The translations under genes were made by a program, and so were the position numbers. Source: Verrucomicrobiaceae bacterium (GTDB lineage: Bacteria; Verrucomicrobiota; Verrucomicrobiia; Verrucomicrobiales; Verrucomicrobiaceae). From it: a stretch of 38,322 nucleotides of DNA. Below are positions 23,840 to 30,117 of this stretch, in pieces. Location of the stretch: contig JAIXYN010000034.1 in the NCBI GenBank assembly GCA_027490195.1, positions 1 to 38,322 of the forward strand, given 5' to 3'. Within the stretch, counting starts at the first letter, position 1, and the number at the start of each line of letters is the position of its first letter. The notes beneath the pieces are model-generated. The model was not told where the DNA came from and ran no database searches. It saw nothing but the letters and a program-made list of their open reading frames with translations.

Positions 23840-25243
23840 CTATTCGGCAGCATTGCCCGGAGTCGGCCGTGCTTCAAAAAAGCGGCTTTTGGGTGCGTTA
23901 GCGTGACGCTTGGTCGAATCCTTCTTCTCGCTGGCTGCAGCAGAGGCTTGCCGATGAATGGCTGAGTCTTTGTTCACCCGCAAGAGTGCATACGCTTCTG
24001 CGGGAGTCTGACGCGGCGTTAAAATGCGAGGCCGCCGCTGAGACTGCGCCCCGATTGCCGCCCTCATCGCAGCAGCCGTGATCTTATGATTCGGCACCAC
24101 TGTACCACTCTGCCCCGGAACAATGATCTCCGGCCCTTTCTCACCCACCAGGTAGGGCTTCCCAGCCTGCACCGGCCCGCCTTTCGCGCGGGCAGAAATC
24201 TTGCGCGTGTCTTTCGCTGGGGCTGGCAGCTTCAGCGGCCCGCCCATCCCCAGACCATTTGAACCGCTGCCAAACGACTGCGTGCTGGCACCCAGGGTGC
24301 CTGTGCCCGTCACACTCAAGACGCTGGATGGCGCAGCCTTCTCACGCTTGACTCCCAAGGGCGAAGCCGCTGGGTCGGTCGTGGTGGGAGACGCGGCTGG
24401 CACGCCCAGCGGAGAGGAGCCGATCACCGCTGGCACCAGCGGCTTTGGCATTTCCATGCCCTTCAAGGGGTTTTTGCCAAACGGCTCCGTTGTTGACTTG
24501 ATCGTCCCGTCCAGCCCACCTGTGGCAGCCACAGCCCTCGGCTTCATAGGTGGCGTCTTTTTCGGCGGGACGGGGACCATCTTATACCCGCCCAAGCCAT
24601 CGGGCACTTGGTCAAACTTGGTCGCATTGGGGTTCTTGGAGATGTTTCCCTGCTCATCCATGATCTGCCCCGAATTCGCCGCATTGAACTTCTCACGTGT
24701 CGCATCAAAGGTACCATTCGCCTTCGCATTGGCCACGTTGCTCTGCCGCTGCGCATACGCATCCGGCGGCGTCGGGCGTGGCGTCATCAGCTTGGAACTC
24801 CGCTGACTCAGCGATCCCGTGGCGGTGCCAAACGTCGAGGACACTGGCGAGGTGCTGCCGTCGCGGTTGATCGTCCCCACACGGATCGCCGTCCTTCCCG
24901 TGCCCGGCCCCGTGCCGGGCATGTAAATGTTGTTGCGCGGACGCGCGTCGATACGTCCCTGGCGCTTTCCAAAGTTCGCACTGTTCGCCTCCTTCATCTG
25001 CTGGAGCTGCTCCGCACTGAACTGAGCCAGCGGCTGGGAAAGCGACCCCGTGGCAGTGCCAAAAGTGGCGGACACAGGCGAGGTGGTGCCGTCACGGTTG
25101 ATCGTACCCGTGCGGATCGCCGTCTGCCCCGTTTTCGGTCCCGTGCCGGGGGCATACCTGTTGTTCTTCGATCGTGCATCCAGCCTCTTTTGAGGTGGCT
25201 TCTGCTCTTCTTCCCAGGGTTGTTTTTCGTCGTTGTTATTCAT
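23840..25243 (-). CDS. phage-like protein with tail tape-measure C-terminal motif
   Basis: A 467-residue, polar, low-complexity protein without membrane segments. Residues 351-386 carry AKGGPVQAGKPYLVGEKGPE and IIVPGQSGTVVPNH, a motif known from the C-terminal part of phage tail tape-measure proteins. The rest lacks the long helical body and hydrophobic segments of such proteins, so it is not a full tape measure. Residues 20-70 and 97-147 are a 51-residue duplication (NNRYAPGTGP and NNIYMPGTGP, then TINRDGTTSPVS and TINRDGSTSPVS). A further short pair is TPRPTPPDAYA and TPRQTPAEAYA. The start at 25243 was chosen because the leader it shares with the terminase gene ends at ATGAAT in both. The frame is open upstream to 25366. 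Function unknown. Confidence 0.75.
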   Translation of the reverse strand: MNNNDEKQPWEEEQKPPQKRLDARSKNNRYAPGTGPKTGQTAIRTGTINRDGTTSPVSATFGTATGSLSQPLAQFSAEQLQQMKEANSANFGKRQGRIDARPRNNIYMPGTGPGTGRTAIRVGTINRDGSTSPVSSTFGTATGSLSQRSSKLMTPRPTPPDAYAQRQSNVANAKANGTFDATREKFNAANSGQIMDEQGNISKNPNATKFDQVPDGLGGYKMVPVPPKKTPPMKPRAVAATGGLDGTIKSTTEPFGKNPLKGMEMPKPLVPAVIGSSPLGVPAASPTTTDPAASPLGVKREKAAPSSVLSVTGTGTLGASTQSFGSGSNGLGMGGPLKLPAPAKDTRKISARAKGGPVQAGKPYLVGEKGPEIIVPGQSGTVVPNHKITAAAMRAAIGAQSQRRPRILTPRQTPAEAYALLRVNKDSAIHRQASAAASEKKDSTKRHANAPKSRFFEARPTPGNAAE

Positions 25244-25267
25244 GTTGTAAAAGGCCATGCCATACTG

Positions 25268-25300
25268 CTTGGGTCCGCTTTTCAGATCGCAAGCACTTTC
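25268..25300 (-). promoter_or_regulatory. shared 33-bp leader motif, copy 1
   Basis: A 33-bp block 24 bp upstream of the chosen ATG (25243), matching the block at 27123-27155 at 29 of 33 positions. On the coding strand it contains TGCTTGCGATCTGAAA followed by CGGACCCAAG. Both copies are followed, just before the start, by TTACA and ATGAAT. It may be a promoter, an RNA leader or a processing site. Confidence 0.7.
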
Positions 25301-25391
25301 ATGCTTATTTCTGGTATTCTCCGGTATCTTTTCACACCAGCACAGCCACCGCTCAACTGCCAGCATTCAATCCCTATTCACTGACTCACCT

Positions 25392-27107
25392 CTACCTCAC
25401 CCGCCGGTAATCCACCGGCCTCCGCCTCCGCCGCGTCGCCACCTTGTACAGCGTCGCGCTGCCCTTGCAGCGGTGCGCCATCGCCAGACCCAGCACATCA
25501 TCATCGTGGCAGCCGCTACGCGCCTCCTCCCGCCCGTTCTTGCTCCACATGAAGTTCTTGCACTCCGCCAAAATGTGCGGGCAGAAGACATCCAGCGTCT
25601 CATTGTGAAATGCCAGCGCCAGACTGTCGATCACATCTCTGCGCTGGTCCCGGTCCTTCAGTTTCCACCCCAGCATGAAGTTCTGCTTCTCGCGGTCATA
25701 CGGGTCCACCACCTGCCGCTTGTACAGCGGCACCCCCGCATCCTTCAGCCGCTCCAGCACATGCAGCCCCATGTTCACCTCCAGCACCACCAGCGCCCCG
25801 CCGTAATACTCTGACAGCAGCGCAATGTAGTCCGCCGTCAGCAACGTCGTCCCGGTAAACGGCGGCCGCACCCGCGCCACCACCGCATCCTTGTAGCACG
25901 CACCACCCGCCTCCTGATACTCTGTGCGCAGCACCCCTATCGAGTGCCGGTCAGGGTCCCCGCTCTCCGCTTGGTCCTCCCCCGTCATCGGGTCACACCA
26001 CACGATGTAGCTGCACCCCGGCTGCGGCCTTTCCCAAATGTGGAAGCTGCCATAGCCGCTCGCATCCATCTGAAACTCCACCCCTTCCCCCACCGCCACC
26101 AGAGAGCCCACTTCCGGCGCGTGCAGATGCGCCGCCAGTTCCATCCGCCGCAGCGCCGCCACATTAAAGCGCGGCCTGCCGGACGACAAAAAGCACGACA
26201 CCTCATCCTCTGGGTAAAACTCATCAAACGTATCCTCCGAACCCGAGCACTCCGCTTCCATGATCGCCCGCCGCCACGCCATCTGCTCATACGTCCACCC
26301 ATACCGCCGCCGGCCGTTCGCCTCACGCGGCGTCAGCGTCGCATCGATCTTCGCCCGCATCGCCGCCGTCACCGGCTTCGCATTCTCCGCAAACTCAAAC
26401 CACGCCGCAAACACCTTCACCCACCCGTTCCCCGGCGCCGCATCCCCCGCACGCCACGCCTTGAGAAAATCATCCAGGCTCAGCGCCCCCTGCCACGTCT
26501 CATAGTGCCACCCGCTCGCCCCGTCCGGCGTACTCTCCGCGATCGCCAGCCCCGCATCATTCAGCGACGGCAAAATCGACGCCATGATCTTCCGGTCATC
26601 CTTCACCCCGCCGCGCGGATACTTCGCGCTCTCGCTAAACAGCACCGCCTGCCTCGGCTTCGAGATCCCCGGATTCATCGACTCCGCACTCGTGATCGTC
26701 GCCGTGCTCCCGTTCGCCCACTTCATCCGCCGCTCACGCGGCACCAGCTCATTGTGCCATGGGAAGCGATCATTCTCACTGAACGTCCGTATCCGCTCCA
26801 GGATGCCCTGACTGTTCGCGCTGATGTTCGCCAAAATCAGCGCATCCGTGTTCCGCTGCTGGCACAGATGATAAATCACCTCCACGCTGAAAGTCGTCCC
26901 CCCGCACTGACGGATCTTCGTCACAATGATGCGTATCGCCGGCACCCCCAGCGCCGTCAGTACCTCCACCGCCTCCGCCATCCGTCGCTGCAGCACATTC
27001 GCCCGTGGCGTCTCCAGCTTTTTCGTCGTCGCATTCTGCACCTTCGTGCACGTCTCGAAATGAACCAGCGGCGAATGCGCCACCAGATGAAAATCAGCAT
27101 CATTCAT
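25392..27107 (-). CDS. phage-type terminase large subunit
   Basis: Predicted DNA-packaging ATPase and nuclease, 571 residues. The N-terminal ATPase has an adenine/Walker A region TKIRQCGGTTFS at 63-74 (the KxRQxGxT type of terminases), a Walker B-like AVLFSES at 154-160 and a coupling motif ESTPDG at 191-196. The C-terminal RNase H-like nuclease has Asp372 (VWCDPMTGE), Glu443 (VVLEVN) and Asp535-Asp537 (CHDDDVLG). All catalytic positions appear intact, so it is not obviously a pseudogene. The N-terminus is direct, without a signal. No portal, protease, capsid or integrase gene is visible nearby; downstream lies only the tape-measure-motif protein. It could be a prophage remnant or a domesticated packaging enzyme. 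The leader at 27123-27155 is shared with that downstream gene. Confidence 0.87.
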   Translation of the reverse strand: MNDADFHLVAHSPLVHFETCTKVQNATTKKLETPRANVLQRRMAEAVEVLTALGVPAIRIIVTKIRQCGGTTFSVEVIYHLCQQRNTDALILANISANSQGILERIRTFSENDRFPWHNELVPRERRMKWANGSTATITSAESMNPGISKPRQAVLFSESAKYPRGGVKDDRKIMASILPSLNDAGLAIAESTPDGASGWHYETWQGALSLDDFLKAWRAGDAAPGNGWVKVFAAWFEFAENAKPVTAAMRAKIDATLTPREANGRRRYGWTYEQMAWRRAIMEAECSGSEDTFDEFYPEDEVSCFLSSGRPRFNVAALRRMELAAHLHAPEVGSLVAVGEGVEFQMDASGYGSFHIWERPQPGCSYIVWCDPMTGEDQAESGDPDRHSIGVLRTEYQEAGGACYKDAVVARVRPPFTGTTLLTADYIALLSEYYGGALVVLEVNMGLHVLERLKDAGVPLYKRQVVDPYDREKQNFMLGWKLKDRDQRRDVIDSLALAFHNETLDVFCPHILAECKNFMWSKNGREEARSGCHDDDVLGLAMAHRCKGSATLYKVATRRRRRPVDYRRVR

Positions 27108-27122
27108 AGTGTAACCATCAGC

Positions 27123-27155
27123 CTTGGGTCCGAATTTCAGATCTCAAGCAGTTTC
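27123..27155 (-). promoter_or_regulatory. shared 33-bp leader motif, copy 2
   Basis: The partner of 25268-25300, 15 bp upstream of the terminase ATG. On the coding strand it contains TGCTTGAGATCTGAAA followed by CGGACCCAAG, then GGTTACACT directly before ATGAAT. Conservation starts just upstream (a shared GTGAA/ATGAA tract) and fades beyond. Confidence 0.7.
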
Positions 27156-27255
27156 TTCACACCCATCATCTTTAAAATTACAAAATACCACATCATAGCT
27201 TCCAACCTTCCCATCCAGGCAAAAGTCGAAGCATCAATCCCACCACCCAAAGCCG

Positions 27256-27335
27256 GCAGGGATGCGCTGTGCGCGTCCCTAGAATCCATCGTCCCAGCTC
27301 CATCTCGCACCTCAAAGCGCCCCCCTTTCCAAAAG
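27256..27335 (+). repeat. dispersed repeat family R3, copy A
   Basis: Shares with the reverse complement of 28751-28832 the blocks GCAGGGATGCGCTG, GCGCGTC, GAATCC and CCTTTCCAAA in the same order, with diverged sequence between. No coding frame is conserved. Confidence 0.55.
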
Positions 27336-27489
27336 CCTCAGGCAGGACGAAGCCGCTCGAAGACCCGACAAAATGCCATCTCAATCAAAGAACCTTATCG
27401 CCCCACTGATACCACGACTCATAGAAAACAGCGTGGTTCACCAAAAGCAGCAAATTTCCTCTGTCACAGGCAGTCAGCGAGCCGCTCCG

Positions 27490-27630
27490 GCCGTAGGTTG
27501 GTCGTGTTTGGCGTCGAAAGGCTGCTTCGCTCCATAGCCTCCTCCGCCAAACCGCCCGACCCCCAGCGCGCTCGCACGCCGAAGTGCGTTCCCGTACGCT
27601 CACAGACAGGCGGGCTCTCACCCATCCAAC
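27490..27630 (-). repeat. dispersed repeat family R2, copy B
   Basis: The inverted, shorter copy of 11766-11960. The exact 18-bp block is at 27543-27560 and the near-exact 25-bp block at 27492-27516. It lies about 60 bp beyond the point where the DUF4062 fragment stops, so insertion of repeats could be linked to that truncation. Confidence 0.7.
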
Positions 27631-27687
27631 GCCATCGCACGACGGCCTGACGAATGAAGTGCATCTCACCCAAGCCTTCATGCTTCT

Positions 27688-27864
27688 TCATCGCGCACGG
27701 CTCCCTTCATGCGGTTCTTTCCACAGCGTGCGCCAGTCGGGGTGAAAGTTCGACTGCTCCACCGGGAGGCACTGGCTTTTGAGCAGGGCCTGCTCGACCA
27801 CCTTGCGCGCGCTGCGCAGATCACCCGAAGTGGCAGAGATGAAGACCTTGGGAGGAGCGCTCAT
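27688..27864 (-). pseudogene. DUF4062 N-terminal fragment
   Basis: The frame from the ATG at 27864 encodes 58 residues beginning MSAPPKVFISATSGDLRSAR and continuing KVVEQALLKSQCLPVEQSNF, then HPDWRT. This is the start of a DUF4062 domain, a TIR-like fold often found at the N-terminus of STAND-type ATPases and possible defence proteins. In intact members the domain goes on for several dozen residues after PDWRT and is followed by a large C-terminal part. Here it diverges after HPDWRT and stops at 27688. No continuation was found in other frames. I read it as the stump of a lost gene; a short functional protein is less likely. Confidence 0.6.
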
Positions 27865-28014
27865 GCGAAAAGAAAATCCAAACAGCCACACATCGACCTG
27901 CGCCGATTAAGCCGATAGGAGGCGGGCTTGCAAGGCGGACTTCCATCCCTTTTCACCCCTCCCCTAGTCCCATTCCCCACTTGCACCCCACCATTTCCCG
28001 CACACACTCACCCT

Positions 28015-28560
28015 ATGAAGACGTTCCTTCTCACTCTGCTGCTGCTCACCTCAGCCGCCCAGGCAGACCAATGGCTAGTCAATGGCCGCACCTACAACGG
28101 CACCATCCACAAATTCAGCCCCGACGGCACCCAGATCTATGTCACCTCCGACTGGGACAACTACAGCGGCAGTTGGATCAAAGTCGCGGAGCTCGACCCC
28201 GCCACCCGCGTCCGGCTCAACATCGCCACGCCGCAGGAGCAGGCCGTCGTGAAGGCCCAGATGGAGCAGCTTCGGCAGTATGAGGCCCAGGCCGCAGCCC
28301 AGGCCCAGGCACGCGCCATCGCAGACCGCGCTGCCCGCATCGAAGAAGAAAAGCTCGCTCTTGAGCGCGAAAAACTCGAACTCCAGCGCCAGCAGGAAGC
28401 CAACCGCCAGCAGGAGGCGCGCCGCGCGGCCCAGAACAGCCAGCGCTCCTCCACCCAAATCTACATCGTCCCCGTCGTCCCGCGTTATCCTCAAAACGGC
28501 TATCCCCAAAACGGCTATCCCAGAGTTCCCCAAGCACCGCAGCCCATCTTCATCCGCTAG
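28015..28560 (+). CDS. small exported coiled-coil protein
   Basis: A 181-residue protein with a clear signal peptide (MKTFLLTLLLLTSAAQA, cleavage after 17). A small globular part follows (DQWLVNGRTYNGTIHKFSPD to about residue 70), then a long charged coiled coil of A, Q, E, R and K (about 74-143), and a proline-rich tail with a repeated YPQNG. The start at 28015 puts the signal peptide first; the frame is open upstream to 27928 without protein character. I do not recognise the family. It stands alone with repeats on both sides. A periplasmic structural or scaffold role is only a guess. Confidence 0.8.
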   Translation: MKTFLLTLLLLTSAAQADQWLVNGRTYNGTIHKFSPDGTQIYVTSDWDNYSGSWIKVAELDPATRVRLNIATPQEQAVVKAQMEQLRQYEAQAAAQAQARAIADRAARIEEEKLALEREKLELQRQQEANRQQEARRAAQNSQRSSTQIYIVPVVPRYPQNGYPQNGYPRVPQAPQPIFIR

Positions 28561-28626
28561 AACGATACTGTCGAGCATCACCAACTTTCATTAGGCAAAG
28601 AACGACTGTGCAGATGGCCAATGCAG

Positions 28627-28724
28627 CGCAGCGCGACACCTCAGCGCTGGTAGGGAACCGCTGTGCGGGTCCGTAATTTCGGGTCTATCCCATCGCAGGC
28701 GCTCAAAAAGGTCCGCCGTCCTTG
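28627..28724 (+). repeat. 98-bp direct repeat R4, copy 1
   Basis: Starts CGCAGCGCGACACC and ends GTCCGCCGTCCTTG. It matches 28841-28938 at an offset of 214 bp with only a few differences (for example CCGCTGTG against CCGTTGTG). Confidence 0.92.
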
Positions 28725-28750
28725 AAGCCTTCGACAGCAGAAGTCAGACG

Positions 28751-28832
28751 CGTTTGGAAAGGGGCAAAGCGCTAAGTCCTCAGCCCTCTTTGGGCAAAAG
28801 GATTCCACAGACGCGCCCAGCGCATCCCTGCC
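28751..28832 (-). repeat. dispersed repeat family R3, copy B
   Basis: The inverted, diverged copy of 27256-27335, sitting exactly between the two R4 copies. The R4-R3-R4 order may be one composite element. Confidence 0.55.
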
Positions 28833-28840
28833 CCGCCCTG

Positions 28841-28938
28841 CGCAGCGCGACACCTCAGCGCTGGTAGGGAACCGTTGTGCGGGTCCGTAATTTCGGGTCT
28901 ATCCCATCTCAGGCGCTCAAAAAGGTCCGCCGTCCTTG
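28841..28938 (+). repeat. 98-bp direct repeat R4, copy 2
   Basis: Second copy of 28627-28724. The near-identity of the copies suggests a recent event compared with the more diverged R3 sequence they enclose. Confidence 0.92.
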
Positions 28939-29122
28939 TCGTCACCGATAAACGTGAGCCCACCCCAGGCCATCAGCGCAGAAACACAGGAGCCTACCCT
29001 CACCAAAAACGCCCCCACATTCCACTACCACACGCGACGCATCCTGTGTTTAGTAATGTCCGCGTTCATCTTCGGCCCCACCGCCCATCACGCACACCAC
29101 CTCAGCGCTTCCCACTCATCTC

Positions 29123-29542
29123 ATGAAACACCTGCTGTCCGCCCTGCTGGCCTCCTGCCTCCTCATCTCCTGCGCCTCCAAAGATCTGGACCGTTGCGCC
29201 CCCGGCACCCCCGCCATCAAGGTGGCCCAGGCCGTCGAATGCAAGCACCCGGACGGCAAATTCACACTGCCCGCCGGCATTTACCAGCCCGAGGCCCAGT
29301 CCTCCAAAGGCATCTACTACGTCGCCCCAGAGCGCCTCAAAACCTCCGGCATCATTCGCCAAGGCCATGAGCGCGGCGGCCTCTTCATCGCCAACGAAGG
29401 CTGGCAGTGGGCCTGGATCGGCCACCCCGGCTTTGAAGTCGAAGAAAACAAAACCTCCATCCTCGGCAAGCGCGGCATCCTCATGCCCACCGTTTACAAA
29501 TTCGAGCCCTTCGTGAAAGTCACCAAAGTGAAGTCACGCTAA
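29123..29542 (+). CDS. small lipoprotein of unknown function
   Basis: A 139-residue predicted lipoprotein. MKHLLSALLASCLLISC has a basic start, hydrophobic core and lipobox LISC ending at Cys17. The mature part begins ASKDLDRCAPGTPAI and contains KFTLPAGIYQPE, GIYYVAPERLKT and a GGLFIANEGWQWAW stretch, with alternating hydrophobic residues that suggest a small beta-rich domain. Family not recognised. No Shine-Dalgarno sequence and no adjacent operon partner. Confidence 0.8.
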   Translation: MKHLLSALLASCLLISCASKDLDRCAPGTPAIKVAQAVECKHPDGKFTLPAGIYQPEAQSSKGIYYVAPERLKTSGIIRQGHERGGLFIANEGWQWAWIGHPGFEVEENKTSILGKRGILMPTVYKFEPFVKVTKVKSR

Positions 29543-29555
29543 AACACACAGCGCA

Positions 29556-29648
29556 CTGGTTGCTCTCGCGCCACAACTCCACGGGCGCCTCATCGCGGCT
29601 GGTGACAAAGACATGGTAGGTATAGCCAGGGACATCAATGAGCCTTCG
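29556..29648 (-). mobile_element. remnant of an IS1380-like transposase
   Basis: Thirty-one minus-strand codons read RRLIDVPGYTYHVFVTSRDE and then APVELWRESNQ. From memory this resembles the C-terminal region of IS1380-family transposases (pattern YxYxVxVTN...W..YN.RA.xEN). It breaks off where the family would continue with RADVENRIKEL. No terminal inverted repeats were found. It is too short for function. Confidence 0.45.
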
Positions 29649-29734
29649 GCCCACAGCGCTCCTGTGCACGAATGACCACCAAGCGCCGCTCTTTGCTCCA
29701 CCCACTTGAGCTAGCCAACGAACGTATTGGAATA

Positions 29735-29748
29735 CCGGCGTTAGCCGG
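29735..29748. repeat. small hairpin CCGGC-GTTA-GCCGG
   Basis: A five-base stem with a four-base loop inside AATACCGGCGTTAGCCGGAA. It is probably part of a dispersed intergenic repeat. No T-run follows. Confidence 0.35.
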
Positions 29749-30117
29749 AATCTGGGAAGCTCACTTCGCGCAAACGGCTCCCAAATGCTTCCCAGTGACG
29801 CTCCGTTCCACAATCCAGCCGCCTTGAGTTCAAGTGCCCTGTGGTGAATGCCTACTTCTTCTGCCTCCTTTTCCCTCAGTTTTTTGCGCCCCTTTGCGGC
29901 CATCCCTCCGGCGCCCTTCCCTCTTCGTCCCCTTCGGCACTCTCTGCTCCGGATCCTGCGCTCCCCGAGTCCGAGCGCCTCGCGCTCCGCAGGGCCATGG
30001 TCTGATGCCAAGATTCGGCCAAAATTCAGCCAGATTGGCCGCAAAAAATTGCGACCACCTTCCGTAAGCATAATCATACCAGTCCGAGACATTTTCATAC
30101 CAACCCGCAAAACCCGC

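Larger units (their letters stand above)
27156..27687. other. repeat-rich intergenic region upstream of the terminase gene
   Basis: About 530 bp holding dispersed repeats R3 copy A and R2 copy B and ending at the DUF4062 fragment. Minus-strand frames of 75-98 codons overlap here but run through the repeats and are mutually exclusive. No gene is called. Confidence 0.5.
28561..29122. other. intergenic region made largely of repeats
   Basis: 562 bp between two small exported-protein genes. It contains a 98-bp direct repeat (28627-28724 and 28841-28938) with R3 copy B between the copies. The remainder to 29122 shows no gene or clear promoter. Confidence 0.55.
29543..30117. other. intergenic region with transposase remnant and small hairpin
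   Basis: 575 bp upstream of the DUF1549/DUF1553 gene. It holds the transposase remnant (29556-29648) and a CCGGC-GTTA-GCCGG hairpin at 29735-29748. A pyrimidine-rich tract near 29860-29960 and a purine-poor stretch to 30060 follow. Frames open here on both strands are not protein-like. Confidence 0.5.

Noticed and set aside
25944..27650. 568-codon plus-strand frame opposite the terminase gene
   Set aside because: Proline- and arginine-rich shadow; the minus strand has intact terminase motifs.
28627..28938. Possible CRISPR array
   Set aside because: Only two 98-bp repeats with a 116-bp interval; both are far outside CRISPR repeat and spacer sizes.
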